Below, piece by piece: positions 26,800-40,295 of a DNA stretch of 64,000 bases (positions within the stretch are counted from its first letter, which is position 1; every line of letters starts with the position of its first letter). The notes under the pieces are model-generated. The model made no database searches and was not told where the DNA came from. It worked only from the letters and a program-made list of their open reading frames with translations. Location of the stretch: contig OY728152.1 in assembly GCA_963277665.1 (NCBI GenBank), forward strand, positions 1,188,058,357-1,188,122,356. Reading direction: 5' to 3'. This DNA comes from Viscum album. Its lineage: Eukaryota; Streptophyta; Magnoliopsida; Santalales; Viscaceae. A program made the position numbers and the translations under genes.

Positions 26800-29458
26800 T
26801 CTGGATGAGGTTTATCTCATATATATATATAATAGGGATTGGATCCTTTCCTTTGGAATTAGATGTAGGAAAAGAGGTAGATGCATGCATAGAAGTAGAA
26901 GAAGGTTGTCTAATAACTACATACTAGGAAATTGGGCTAAGTTGATAAAAGTCTTGGAAAGGGGTGAGGCCAAAAGTTTTGATAGTAAAAGAAGTTGTAG
27001 GTTGAGACATATTAATGACTGAGGGACCTAATATACCCTTATAATAAAGTAAATTTAGTGTTCTATGAACCAAATAAACTTAATAACATCTCACGTACCA
27101 TGATCTATGTATTGATGGAAATAACATTGATTCTCCATGTAGGATTCCAAAACCGGGTTCAGTGCTTTAAACTTATCAACTAGAGACTTAAAATATTGAT
27201 TAAATGGGGTATCATTAAATCTTAATCCAGAGTTCTAAACATCCCTTTCAAATTTGACAATTTATTGATCCTACTGAGATAATAATCAATTTTATTTTTT
27301 ATTGTATCTCTATCCAAACTAGATTGATTATCATCCTCATGAACCAAAGTGAGGGTCCTGGTAGAATGGGTCTGAAAACCATCACATATAGCTTCATGAG
27401 ACTTGTTGAATTATACCTAAAAAGCTTGTGGATCATCATAAATAGACTATATGATTTTTTTTCTTCATCATCTAGAGGATAAGAAGACATAGGATCTGGC
27501 TAAAACACTACATTCATGAATCTTGGTAAAAATGAATCATCATATATAATAGATAAACTAAAATAGAACCCATCTAATATCTCATAACTATTATCTAATT
27601 TTGTATCATTTATATTATAAAATTAAATCTGGGTTGTAGATTATTTATAACCTTGGTAAAAGATTTAGAAAGATCTTATTATCTCACATTATTTATAGTG
27701 TTCCAAAAGTTATTAAAAAGGTATTGGAGAGTCTCTAACATATCTTGTTTTAATTAAACTAGGTAACCCTTAGTGACATATGTGGATGATAGAGTATAAA
27801 GCATGGGAACAAAAGGAGATTCGTCACTAGATGAATTTCTACCATTTACCTCAAGTAAACTTCCATCAAATTATTCCCCATAGTTTGGTACTCAATAATG
27901 GTATAAAAATTAACTACATCATTATTAGAATATCCAAAAACATTCTCATGATCAAAAAACTAAGAATATTAAATTATCTCATAAATATATACTTTATCAA
28001 TCAAAGATCCTTCTAATAAGGTTCTTTCAATAGAAAGAGTGGAAGGTCCACTATGTCCATGGGGACAACCTCCATGATCTTCATCATCTGAACAAGGAAA
28101 ATTTAATCCTAATCAAAAATATTTTGGGGACTTTTCCCCTTAAGAAGGTGGATCTGGTAAATGTTGTCTATGGATACTCCTAATAATAGGATATCCCTCT
28201 AATCTATACTCATCAACATGAGAACCAATTGATTTATCCCATATTGGTTCATTAAGATCAACAACCTCTATTTCTTCTTCTTTATCAACATTAGAAACTT
28301 TTTATTCTTTACTTACTTCATCTTCTTCTTCAGTAGGAGAAAAAACATCAACAGAATACTCAATAATTTCATTGGATTCTAGTCCTGGATCTACAATATC
28401 CCTTAGTTTAACTATATAATTCACTATATTAAATTTTTCATATAACTTATCTAGTTCTACTACCCATTCTAGTTTCCATGGATTCTAGCTAACTTCCATC
28501 TTCTGACATATCTTTTGATTAATGCAGAATCTATCAGAAGAGGTTATTTTATCTTCTTCTTAAAGAATTAGGATTTTATACTCTAGAAATAATTAATTAT
28601 TTTATGATATGAAAAGGAACTAAACCTTTTGTTTTTCTTACATAGCTCAACCATATGACTCATAACAAATATTCATATACTAATTTGAACAACATTCTTC
28701 ATAAAAATAAGAAAAACATATCTTGATTCCATATATTACTAAAATTTACTTTCCTCAAACAAATTACATTACGGATAAACATTAATAGAATCATGTATTT
28801 AATATTAAAATCAATGGAAATAGGTCATATGGGAGTTCCATTCCCAGTGATCTTGTATAAATCATTCTCAAACTCAAAGTATAGATGATTAAATGGATCT
28901 AAACATTGTTAATCCTCATACCTACCTATTTTCATCACACCCAAACATATTTCACAATGCTTTGATGAGAATTTAAAAACATCACCATTAATCCTTAACT
29001 TTACTTTATCCTTATTCTCCCCATGATAGAATTCAAGATTTTTATAAAATTATTTTATTCTATTCAGATAGAAGGGTCTGTCATTCTACTAAAACCATTT
29101 AGTCTAGCCTTGTTTCTAAATTTTATTATACACTAGAGATCATCATGACTTGAACAATTGAGCATTGACTTCTTTATTTTCGAAAAATAGATGATTAAAA
29201 AATTAATATTCATCAGATCTACTAAATTCTATGAGCTATCTTTCTTTTTCTTTGACTTCTTCAAAGGGGGTTATTAAAATGGAAAAGCGTCTTTTGATAG
29301 ATGCTTCATCCTCGAGAGTTTTTTCTAATTGATATCTTTGAAGGTTTGAAAACCGAAGGTTAAACATAGTTTCTTGAGAAGAGACAGTGAGAGGATTGAG
29401 ATGATATAAAAATAATTCAATCTGAAGATATTTAAAGGATAGAGGAGATATAAATGAA
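26800..29458 (-). pseudogene. probable env-like gene of the Sirevirus copia element (degenerate)
   Basis: On the minus strand, downstream of copia pol, an interrupted reading frame runs leftwards. It opens around 29458, with the first clear Met at 29367 (MFNLRFSNLQRYQLEKTL). Further on come FYKNLEFYHG, a V-K-L-R-I-N-G segment and CEICLGV (about 28930-29060), then YKITGNGTP (near 28850), a hydrophobic stretch, and an acidic segment near 28280-28390. This layout resembles the plant 'putative transposon protein / envelope-like' domain known behind pol in SIRE-type elements. A further open stretch around 27250-27490 (STRTLTLVHEDDN) may be its end or another gene. Stops and shifts are frequent. 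The family call is recognition by eye. An unrelated retroelement gag or a virus-derived protein is possible. Confidence 0.42.
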
Positions 29459-29459
29459 A

Positions 29460-29925
29460 ATAAATGTACAAGTTTTCATTCGAATTCGAATTTTTAATTT
29501 AAATCATTTATGGATTAAAATAATGTTATACTTAGTAGAAATACCGAGAAAATATTTTCAAAAAAAATAAAAGTAAAATAAAAATACAGGATAAGTCTAA
29601 TTATCATAGATCTGTAAATATCATAATACTGGTAGGCATACTATCTATAACTAATGGTATGCATTCTAACTATATCACCAAAAATCTCCATGAAAATTCA
29701 TATTAACCCAATGAAAATACTTTCATAGTAAGAAAAATGGTCATGTAAGAATATATGATATGGAAAAAAGTGTTCATGGTAGGAATGATAACCATGAGAA
29801 CAAAAAAAATAACATTCAACCTATTGATTGTGTGAAATACACATCACAATTATTTCTATATTCACTTTAAGAGAATAAGTTAAAACATTTTAACATTTAA
29901 ATTGACAACTAATAATGTACACATA
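29460..29925 (-). other. spacer between copia RNase H and env-like region
   Basis: It is AT-rich with stops in all frames that I read. It corresponds to the pol-env spacer of SIRE-type elements if that assignment is right. Confidence 0.4.
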
Positions 29926-32028
29926 ATTTATCATTCCTAATTCATTTCTGGAAAAATTTATTCTATCAATCTTCAATGGTTTTGTAAATATATTAGTATG
30001 ATGATGTTCAGTACCTATGAATTCAAGAGTTTATCACATTTATGATAATGATATATTATAAAGTGATATCATATAACAATATTCTTTATTCTAGAATGAG
30101 ATATAGTATTATTGGAAATATTTATCCCACATGTGTTATCATAGTTTATAGTGATATGTTTTAATTGATATCCAAATTCTAGTAATGTGTGCTTCATCCA
30201 TATAATTTGGGCACAAAACTAATTACAGCTATATATTCAGCTTCAATAGTGGATAATGCCACAAAATTTTTATTCTTACTAAACCATGATAATATAGACA
30301 TTCCTTAAAAGTGACATGTTCTGCAAGTTATTTTTATATCTAACTTATAACCAATGAAATATACATCTAAATAAATAAGAAAATAAAATTCATACCCTCT
30401 TAAGTAAAACAATCCGAAGTTAGATTTATTATTGAGGTATTTAAAAATTATTTTCATGGATAGTAGATGTGATTATTTTGGTTCTTCATAAAAACAATCA
30501 CACTTAAACAAACTAAACATTATTTCTAGATGGATATAATTAATTATAGAAAGATTCTAGTCATGCATCTATAAGTTGTTTGATCTACTAATTTCCCAGC
30601 TTCATCAAGATCCAACTTTCAATTAGTACTCATGGGAGAATTACTTCCTCTAGTGATATCAATGCCCAAACATTTTAAAAGGTCTTTGGTGTACTATATT
30701 TGATTTAAAATAATTCCATATTTAATTTGAAAATTTTGAAAATCAAGTAATAATTTTAACACACCCATTAAGACCATTTCAAATTCACTCTACATCACTA
30801 TTGAAAATTCAATACACAAATAATTTCTTGAAGATCCTAAAATAATATCATAAACATAGATTTGAAAAACTAAAACATCCCTTGAAATTATTTTTATAAA
30901 TAAGGTAGGTTCTGCAATACCTTTAGTAAAATATTCAAAAACTAGAAAAGTGTTAAGCCTATAATACCAAGCTCTATGATCTTGTTTTAAACCATATAAT
31001 CTATAGTTAATTCAAAAGTATGATTTTGAAATTGAGAATTTTTAAACCTAGGATGTTGTTCATAGAAACATCCTCAACAATATAACTATTTAATAATGTA
31101 CTCTTGAAATCCATATGATATAGTTTAAAATAAAAATTTGTTACATAAGGAAGAAGTATTTTACTGCATTTGAGTATCACTAGTAGTGGAAAATTTTCTT
31201 CATAGTCAATACCTTTTTCTTGACTATATCCTTGTGTAACAAATCTATCATTGTTTTTAACTATGTTTTTGACTCGTCAACCTTGTTTCTAAATATCAAT
31301 TTTTTCAATATTTTGGTTTTCTTTTGGCCTATCCAATATTTCCTAGACTTTGTTTTTTTGAAATTGATTAAGTAATTATTTAATCTCCATTACCCAGAAT
31401 TCATCATTAATTGCATCATCAATGTTCTTAGGTTCATGTTGTGATAATAAAGGTTGATGTTAAATCTGATTTTTAATAGAATCTCTAGTTTATATTCTAA
31501 TATTTAGGTCTCTAACTACAACATATAAGGGGTGATATACAAGATTCCTAAAAATTCTAGTAAAATAATAGTTGGATATCCCATCATATTCTATAGGTTC
31601 AGGCTCGGGTTGTTTATCAGAACTAGAATATTTTTCTTCTTGAATCACAGAACTATCAAAAGGTGTAGAATTTATATTCAGATTGGATAAATCATCTTCA
31701 AGGTCTTATAAAGCTGTACTAGGCTAATGTGGATTTGATTCATCAATTTTTACATGAACATATTCTTCCACAATCTTTTTCCATTTATTAAACACCCTAT
31801 ACGATTTACTTGAAGCTGAATATCCAATAAAAATCCCTTCATCAATCTTGGATGAAATTTTTTAAATATTATCCTTTGTATTGTGATTAAATACTTTACA
31901 ACCAAAAACTATAATGTATTTAACATTTTGTTTTACACCATTTCATAATTCACAGTATGTCCTTTTAAAATAGATCTAATTAAAACAAAATTAATTATAT
32001 AAGAATCTGTATTTATAACCACATCCCA
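29926..32028 (-). pseudogene. copia pol pseudogene, C-terminal part (IN end, RT, RNase H)
   Basis: Minus-strand reading shows, in order, the copia integrase C-terminal region (DEGIFIGYSASSKSYRVFNK near 31780-31850), a linker, the RT start (EPKNIDDAIND.FW near 31400-31440), the diagnostic LYGLKQ at 30981-30999, the RT active site at 30847-30858, and RNase H (ALSTIEAEYIAV near 30225-30260, then the W.KHTLLEFGYQLKH region). Known copia RTs have YVDD; here it reads YVYD, so a catalytic Asp is lost. The end resembles the 'LADIFTKPL' tail near 29950. Many stops are present. The protein begins on the far side of element B. Confidence 0.88.
32024..32028. repeat. possible target site duplication of element B, left (TCCCA)
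   Basis: It compares with TCAAA at 43135-43139, three of five bases equal. The position is right but the duplication is not proven. Confidence 0.35.
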
Positions 32029-34156
32029 TGTAACATCCCATAATTCAGCACTCTCTCATGTGGTAAAAAAGTGTTGGTTATGAGACTTCATGTGTGCCTC
32101 TTAGTATGTCAAAGGCTTCCAACTAGCTTAGAGGGTGTGAAATGTATAGTGGGGAGACTATACTCCTAGGTTTGAAGTGTCATGCTAGATGAAAAAAATC
32201 ATATAAACAAAAGAAAATCAAAGTATAGACATAACAGAAGACAATAATAAGATCCAATTAAATGATATAACAAATAACAAGGAATAATGTAATGATTTTT
32301 TGGAGTGTAAATAAATGTCACTCAAGAAACAATAAAAGTAAAAGTCTATAAGACTGATTGAAAGACTCAAAAATTCCCCAGTCCTGAAACCCATGTCGGT
32401 TCCTCCTCCAAAAATCAAACCCAACAAAAAACAAGAAATCAACTGCAAGGCCCTTTTACCTTTTCCAAACCTTCATCCATGTGATCTACTCGAGTATCAA
32501 ACAACGGTTTTAATTTTATGTGAGTACAAATATGTAGGTCTAGATCACCATTTATGAACTAACCATTATGATCATAAGTGTATTCAATAAATCTATAAAT
32601 ATGTGTATTAATTGATTCAACAATAAATAAAATAAAACAACCACCTTTTTTGGATCTGTGCCAGAATATCGTTGAGCATGTATTATGTCGACACAAAACA
32701 CAACCATATTACCATAGTTAAATAACATACATTTTCACTGATCTGGAAGATCTTTCAGCATGTCTAATGACCATTCCAACCACAACCATGTATCCTTACT
32801 ATAGTCACAACAATCCAGGTCAAATCCCTATAATAAACACTATATCTGGGTCAAATCACTATAAGAATTATAGCATGGGACTGGGTATATCTTGCTCTCT
32901 ATAAGCATTAAAATATGGGACTGGGACAATCCCTCTCAATATCATCATTAAAAAATTTAAGTGTGCAAGTTCCAGGGGTGAGCTTGATAAATAATCATTT
33001 CAGCATGGAACACAAGTCCTATCATACAACATGGATATCACAATAACACATAAAAACCATAAATGGTTAATTATAAGAATTTCGATTTATCTTTCATATA
33101 CAACATTCAATTTAAAACACAATTGATTAACATTTTTATCATTAACAAAAGGTCACTAAATAAGGATTTTATATCAAGAAATCACTTAATGACACATTTC
33201 ATGCTAAACACACTTTTAAACCATTATACAATTCAATTATATTCAAGGTTCCCTCACCCCATGGGTAGAAAAAAGCCAGTTCAGAATCCAATTAAAAAAA
33301 TAACTTAAATGATTAATATCATTAATTTATTTAATTGATTTGTGTTCACACTACATTGACACAATAAAAATATTTCATAAACTAGGAAATTATCAAACCA
33401 TTGGTTTAAGATTTATACACCTACCTTTATCAAATGATCCAACAACACTTCCAATCGAAATAAACCATGTAGAAGAAGGTGTGGATGATTACAAAGAGGT
33501 TCCAAGATCAAAACTAATTAATATTAAAACCAAAAATGAAATTGGTCAATGGTTTCATCGCAATGGTTGAAGAACCAAGGTAGAGAAAGAAGAAATAGGT
33601 CTGAAACCAATTATGAGGTATTTAAGGTGTTATCAGGGAATCTAAAAGGGAGGTTGGCACTCCAAATTCACCTAGAGGATTCCCTAGGGTCATTAGGAGA
33701 GGATATGTAGTATAATTAAATGAATCTCATCCATAAAAATGTTTAAAATATCAGGTTGGGTAATTACACAGTGTGTAATGTAGTTACACGTTGTGTAAAT
33801 ATTATTAATGGGATTGGATGAAAAACCCATCGCCTCAGGCTTATTTTTTTAAAACACCAAATAATTACATGATGTGTAATCCATTTACATAGTTTATAAA
33901 TGTTTTGTATATGGTTTTTCATCCCATTTTGTATTTCAACAACCCAAAGCCCATTTAATCTTCTCAACTTACCAAGAACCAGTGTTGACACTAAACCTAT
34001 TTATACCTAGACTCTATTAACTGAAACAAGAATACATCCTATAACTTTAGGTCATTTTACCCAAAAATGCTCTAAATATTTGAACAAGACTCGACCATCA
34101 AGGACTAAATGAATATCTGAAGGAGGGGAAAACATGGAAAAGGATGGTATCTTAAA
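32029..34156 (-). repeat. element B 3' LTR (left copy)
   Basis: It starts TGTAACATCCC and ends near ATCTTAAA (expected TTACA). It pairs with 41010-43134, for example 'actctctca.atgg.caaaaa', 'gggggactatac' and 'aaaatcatataaac'. The open frames at 33063-33308 and 33340-33570 lie within the LTR and are not genes. Confidence 0.88.
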
Positions 34157-34167
34157 ATATCCCCATT
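34157..34167 (-). promoter_or_regulatory. element B polypurine tract (weakened)
   Basis: The minus strand reads AATGGGGATAT directly before the 3' LTR. It is shorter and less pure than in A and C. Confidence 0.5.
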
Positions 34168-37100
34168 ATATAACAGCACGTCTGTAAGATGCTATAAGAT
34201 TCATTATGAGGTCACTACAAACAAGTCTATACACTATGTTCACATATCAGACTCTATCTATCAAGTCTCATTACAAACTCTCCTATGATTTCACTACACA
34301 TGAAGCAATGGTATAGTCCTACCCAAATGAAATTTATCACTATGATCCAAAACCCGTATCAGATTCTCCTCAAAGGATGCAACAACACAAAGCTATACAT
34401 CTATAATTCCTATCATATGGGAAGGTTCTAGATGATTTCTTCATAACTGTGACACATATAACATGTTGTGTATAATAATATAATGATTTTTAAGGTTAAA
34501 ATAGTATGCCACTAGACCGACCCTTTCCATTATATAAAATAGCCCAAAAAACCTGGGTTCTGGATTTCCTAGTTTCCTAATATGGTGTTCCCTGACCAAG
34601 TAAACACTCGAAGGAAAACATGGGGACCAAACTCAAATTCCATAGTTCATCTCTGATGGTCAACATATGATTTATTTCTACTCTATGTTGTATCAAACCA
34701 TGGTCTAATCAATTGAACCTTATCAAATATCTCTTGCATTAGACTAGGACCAATAAGTGTTGACTCGCCTACCTATAGCCAACAAAGAGGTGAACAGTAC
34801 AGCCTTCCATACAAAGGCTTGAAAGGATCCATTTGAATCAATGATTGGAATATATTATTACATGAAAACTCTATGGGTTCCAGACATTTCTCCCATGAAC
34901 CACCAAAATCCAAAAACATAGGTTCATAACATATCCTTCAAAACCTAAATAGTCTACTCAGATTGACCATTAGTCTATGGATGATAGGTTTTGTTCTAAA
35001 AACCTATGATCTTAGAGCCTTCTTAAGATCCTACTAGAAATGTGATATGAAATTAGGATCTCTTTTTGAAATGATACTCCTCAGATTACCATGTAAGGGA
35101 ATTGTCTCATGCATTTAAAGACATCCCAGATCATCAATTTTGATGGTTTCCCTAATAGGGAATAAGTTGGGTACCTTAGTCAGTTGATCCACAACAACAC
35201 ATAAAACATCATTTTTATGGGTAATCCTTGGTAATCATATCACAAAGTCCATTACAACATCATCCCATATCCACTCAAGTATGGGAAAAGGTTGCAAAAT
35301 CCTAGATGGCCTCTGAGGCTCAGATTTCACATGATGAAAAGTGAAGCATCTAGCCATGAATCTGTCAACCTACTTATTCATTCTTATCCACTAGTAAAAT
35401 CTATGTATATCTTAATACATATTTTTCAAACTAGAATGTACCACACATATTTAATAATTAAACACCCTCATTAGCTCCTCACGTATGCCTATAAGAACCC
35501 ATACTCAACCCTGAAAAGGAAGATAATTTCCACTACTAAGAGACCATCTCGATGGTGTCTCCCCACCATATAATTTTTCTCTTAGAACCACGAACTTTGG
35601 ATTAGACAACTGATCAGTCTGATCCAAAATCATAGGTATAATATATTTCTAATTTAAATCTACCCATCCTTGAGACTTTGGAACATCCATATGCTTGTTT
35701 TCAAAAAGGGTAATTATATGCCCCTCATCACAAGACACTCTTACTTCCTCTATCTATGTATTCTAGATCAAGGAGTCTGCAAAAAAATTTCCCTTGAATA
35801 GTGTATAAGGAAATTTAATGTCGAAATTATACAAATACTAGACCCACCTCCTCTGCTGATGGATCTGGTCTTTCTAAGAAAATATGTGCATGAGACTCTT
35901 GTGGTCTGTGTATACAAAAAACCTCTCACCCATGAGATAGTGTCTCCAAAATATAAGGGCATGTTCTATTACTTCTAACTTTATATCTTGAGTAGGGTAG
36001 TTCCTCTCATGTGGTCCCAACTATTTAGAGCCATAAGAAACCACACAATACTCCTCCATTAAAACCGCTTCAAGTCCAACTCCTAATGAATCACAGTACA
36101 TGGTATATTCTTTACCTAGTATAGGTAAAGTGAGGATAGGTTTTGAGGTCAGCCTTCCTTTCATCTCCTAAAAATATTTTTCACAAGAATCAGACAAAAA
36201 AACACTCACCCCTTTCTTGGTCATCCCAGAAATTGGTGCTTCCAAATGGGAGAAATATTGGATAAAGTACCAATATTAAACTACTAAAACTAGAAAGATC
36301 TGAATCTTGAATAAGTTCATGGGAATTTCACAAGATATCATGGATATGACTTTCTATGGGTCCACGAACACTCCTACCTCAAAAATTACATATCCCAATA
36401 AGTGCACCTAATAAATCCATAAACTTCACTTGGTTAGCTTGGTGTAAATTCGTTTCTCTCCCAATGTATTTAAGAAGATGTAAATATTATTAGAATGATC
36501 ATATATTGACTAAGAGTACAGTAAGATATTTTTTAAAAACCCACAACAAATCGGTCTATAAAAGGATGAAAGATCGTATTCATTATGTTCATAAATATTT
36601 ATGGTGTGTCAGTCAACCCAAAAAGCATCACTACAAATTCTTACAAGCCATACATGATCCTAAAAGTATTTAGGGGTATTTCTAATGGTATCACCCATAA
36701 CTGATGGTAACATAATCTCAATTGAATATTGGATAAGATCTTATCACCTTTCAACTGATCAGAAACATCATCAATGCATAGAAGAGGATATGGGTTCTTG
36801 AGCTTCATCTATTTTAACCTCTGATAATCCAAAAATTAGCACAAAGACACATAAGCCTTCTTGGTCAAGAGAATTGGAGAATCCCAATGAGATATATTTT
36901 TTAATATGAAGCCTTTAGATTCTAGATCTTCAAACTAAACTTTCAACTCCCGAAGCACTATTTGTGACATTCTGTCTGGTGGGATGGAAACTAGATCTTC
37001 TCCCACAACCAAATCGATTGTGAAATCAATCTATCGCTCGAGTGGTAAGACGTAGAAATCATCAGGAAAGGCATCCTCAAAATTTTCTACTATTATAGTA

Positions 37101-37750
37101 AAAGACTCATTTTACATTACACCATTATCATGAGAAAGACTGGCTACCTATGCAACGAGACACTCTAATCTACACTAAATTGGTCCAGCATGACCATCCT
37201 GAAGATCCCACTAAACTAGGTGATATTAGATTCCTCCTATTAGATATTGAAAGGTATATTTACTATTGTAATAGTTGATATGAGATTGGTATTGAAATAA
37301 CTAATACATGTAATTAATAAATTTGAAACCTGTCATTTTCTGCATGAACGGTCCCCAAAAGAAATGGTAATCACAAATATATATAGAACATGCCTTAAAA
37401 TGTTTTATATTCTCATATTTCACTCCCAACAGTGTTTTGATGGTCAAAGAACCATCCAAGTTTTCAACATCCAATCCCAAACTATTTGTAAAAATTGAAA
37501 ATAAAAAATAAATAGATTCTCTTGTATAAAAAAACACAAGAAAAGGTATATGATAAAATAATCGTACATCTGACGGTAGATGGTCATGCATCAACAATAT
37601 CTGGTGTAGTCGTCATAAAATGAAATAGTATTTTCCCTCTATCATGTTCTATAGTCTGACTACCCAAATTTATTTCCATTACCTGGTAAAGCTACTCAAG
37701 TATTGGGGTACCACATCCCCTACCTTATCCTGAACGGCCAATGGAACTCC
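34168..37750 (-). pseudogene. element B pol pseudogene (PR-RT-RH-IN-chromodomain tail)
   Basis: Minus-strand domains, right to left: protease (about 37100-37700, poorly preserved); RT from about 36880 (LKNPYPLLCIDDVSDQLKG, then an SGYHQL counterpart); the FIDD site collapsed to about K-N near 36529-36535; RNase H at about 35870-36010 (YPTQDIKLEV, then WRHYLMGERFFVYTDHKSL); integrase with VVVDQLTK retaining the first Asp near 35190, ISKRDP with the second Asp replaced by Lys near 35070, and TNGQSE with the last Glu near 34960. Then come FGLF.I.ERVG near 34535 and the chromodomain-like ENLIRVLDHSDK near 34365. The organisation is that of a chromovirus pol. Stops and shifts are throughout. Confidence 0.86.
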
Positions 37751-38744
37751 AACAACCAGCCTACTAAGGGGTAGTTGAGCCCCTTCCTGACTCTAGTGCA
37801 TGTTTGGATCCCCTCCCACTTTTCTACTATAGAAATTTCATGCATAACCTCTGATGATGACCCAATCTTCCATAGATGAAACATTCAACTATACGGTAGA
37901 GACCCTGTGGGAAATTATGACCAAAATTTCCACATTGATAGAACTAGAATAGAAAATGGTCTTGATATAGATGTCCACTTCCCTAAATTATCTTCTTACT
38001 ACTACCTAGGTGGAAACTATCATAGTGGATCTTATTTCCACTTGAAGAAGAGCTCTTATATTTCCCTGTTGAAATATCCATGATGCTACTCATGGCCACT
38101 CTCAGATTCCCTTCCGTGATGAGTGCCTAATTCATCAAATCCTCAAAGATTCTCAAATGGAAGACATTTAACTATAACATGGTCTCATAGTGAAGTTCAT
38201 CCAGAAAACATATCACCCTATAGATCTCATAAGATTCCAAATATTTTTAAAACCAACGTATGTCATTGAAACATCCAACATATTCTAGAAATGACATTCC
38301 CTCCTATGTTAGATGCTTGATCTCATAAGCTTTACGATACATCAACGTCTTGGGATATAAATGGATCAAGAACTTTATCTCCAAGTCCTACCAAGATAGC
38401 TCATCCTTCTACCCAACTTCCTCTAGAATATCCCACCAATACATGGAAGGTCAATGAAGTGTATATATATATATATATCAAGATTAACCCTTTTATTCGT
38501 TAGTGTTTCAGGGTGCTCGAATATTGTTTGTACTGACTTGATCCAAAACACGGGTGCCTAGGGTCCCCCTTTACAGGTAAACATTGGAATATCCTATAGT
38601 TTAAACTCTTTTTTCAACTCAAACATCGAAGTAATGGTATGAATAGTCTCACTCTCCAGGGATCGCAAGACCCACAACATGTTTTCATAAAGCTGAACAT
38701 CCATATGGTCCTTAGGAACTAATAGAGAACATATTTTCAAATAT
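37751..38744 (-). pseudogene. element B gag pseudogene, main part
   Basis: Two zinc knuckles are visible: QCGNFGHNFPQ near 37905-37945, with the last Cys position altered, and CFIYGRLGHHQRLC near 37835-37880, with the second Cys changed to Tyr. Upstream in reading direction are gag-domain pieces (YPKTLMYRKAYEIKHLT near 38300-38360 and a W-x-D-I-L-E-E-V segment near 38420). A TA microsatellite at 38462-38478 breaks the W-rich segment. The N-terminal end lies on the other side of the solo LTR insertion, near 40301-40380. Confidence 0.75.
38462..38478. repeat. (TA)n microsatellite inside element B gag
   Basis: An uninterrupted TA run lies within the gag-domain coding sequence, so it expanded after the element died. 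Confidence 0.85.
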
Positions 38745-38749
38745 ATTTA
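38745..38749. repeat. possible target site duplication (ATTTA) of the solo LTR in gag B, left
   Basis: It is repeated exactly at 40296-40300. Confidence 0.45.
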
Positions 38750-40295
38750 CTTGGAATTTCATTGTTTTAAACCCTCAAAATTGTTACTCTATGATGAATT
38801 TCTTCATTTTTTATGATATTTGTGTGATTTTGAGCTAAATAATAAAAATGTCCATTTCATATTTTTAACTGTTTTAAATTATTTCTGTAGTTTGGCCATA
38901 AAATCTTCTAAACTTATCTAAATTGGTATATTCTTTCTTTTACATATTTTGAACATCATGGTATTCATTTACTATTTTTGGACCAAAATCTGAATGGACC
39001 ATATGGAAGCTCAAAAGAAGCTCACAAGTTGTCTCAAGAAAATTGTTTTCAGTTTTTCCGATTATTGATGTAAGGTCCATAACTCATTATTTGTGGGCCC
39101 AATTGTTGTGTAATTCCGTGGATGCACACGGAAGGCGTTTGGAAACATCCTTCATTGAGGAAAGGCTACTATAATTGGCAATTTTAAGGGTCATTAAAGC
39201 ATCCTAATCCAGAGGATTGCGATTTGGCGATTCTGACTGGACAAAATAAATTGTGAGAGTAAAATGGGAATAACTCTCGGAATACTTGTCCAAATCAGCT
39301 GAGATTTTGAGGGGAAACTCCCACGGGAATTATAAACAACATTAAAGAAGGGTGAAATGCGTTAATATGTCATTTAATGAGGATAAAACGCGTCAATATC
39401 CGGGGAAATAATTCTGGCTATAAAAGAAGGAGACGTCCCCCTCTCAAAGAATCTCATTCTCCATTCCATTCCTTCAAGGCACCAAGGAGGAGATCTCCAC
39501 CGAGGGAGGCTGGCCGCAAAACTTTTACATTTATTTTTAATTTATTTATTTTCTTCATTTTTGTTTTGTAATGCCTTTTTCTTACCCTTTCAACTCTATT
39601 ACCCTTCACATGGTGGGGTAAAACCTTTGAGTGATCGGGGAAGGGGGAGTTTCACTTTTGTAATGTCGGAGTTTTGTGCTTAAATATAAAATCCTCTTTT
39701 TCTTTTGAATTACTTCTATTAGCAATTTTTCCCAATTATCTTAATGCGATTGTGTTTTTAGTTTGCTGTATTCATTGTTAATAGCTTTGGCTAAAGGCAT
39801 TTAATCTCCCTCCGCCTAGTGCAATTTGTCTTGATCGAGTAGATTGTGTTAGGTGGTGAGTGTCTAATGATCATTGGCATGTGTGTAAAACTATTAAACT
39901 TTTTCTAGAGTTATAAGGAGAAACAATTCCCGATCGGGACTTTCCGTAGTTTTTTAGGTATTTTTTATGAACTTCCACGCACATAGGAGTGAGTCTCATT
40001 TATTTCTTTAACCAAGGGTGTTTAATAATTCGATCAAGGATTCTTTCATTTGTTATTCAAAAATAAGAGATGGAATATGATCTTTATTACTATGATGAAA
40101 TTGAAAAATTGAATCCTAACCTGACCCCATTACTCTCTTCATCCATTAGTGTTCAACCTTTATTTTTATTTCTTGCATTATTTTTCAACCCAAACAATTT
40201 CAAAAACAACATTTTCTTCTTTCTTAAATTTAAGTGACAAACATAATTTTTGTGCACTCATCTATAGGGAAAACTTAGGTTAACCACTCTACTAC
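38750..40295 (+). repeat. probable Tat/Athila-like solo LTR nested in element B gag
   Basis: About 1.5 kb without any similarity to elements A, C or D interrupts gag B. It has the layout of an LTR in plus orientation: a U3-like stretch with 'tcattgttttaaaccctca', a clear TATA box with TATAAAAG at 39419-39426, CT-rich sequence right after it, then a long T-rich segment. ATTTA flanks both sides. The termini (CTTGG...ACTAC) are not the usual TG...CA, so the exact ends are tentative. The open frame at 39377-39571 spans the TATA box and is not taken as a gene. A promoter-bearing non-LTR insertion is the alternative. Confidence 0.55.
39419..39426 (+). promoter_or_regulatory. TATA box of the solo LTR
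   Basis: TATAAAAG is followed by GAAGGAGACG and a CT-rich stretch, the usual arrangement around a plant LTR transcription start. Confidence 0.6.

Larger units (their letters stand above)
26800..32028 (-). mobile_element. Sirevirus-like copia element, segment 1 (3' part: IN C-end, RT, RNase H, env-like)
   Basis: This is the 3' part of a minus-strand Ty1/copia element whose other parts lie at 43135-44088 and 55157-55659. The right end is the insertion point of element B, where the integrase frame stops and resumes at 43135. The left end is not defined because no copia LTR could be recognised; the position given is only where the env-like traces fade. The domain order IN-RT-RH marks Ty1/copia, and the env-like region behind pol suggests a Sirevirus. 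Confidence 0.75.

Noticed and set aside
26800..29458. Endogenous caulimovirid sequence
   Set aside because: I looked for movement protein, coat protein zinc finger and viral RT motifs and saw none; position behind copia pol favours an env-like gene, though this is not certain.
35768..35962. Minus-strand open frame in element B
   Set aside because: It is a wrong-frame reading of the RNase H region, whose true frame shows YTDHKSL.
39377..39571. Plus-strand open frame rich in Arg, Lys and Pro
   Set aside because: It spans the TATA box and transcription start of an LTR-like block; the basic start is likely chance.
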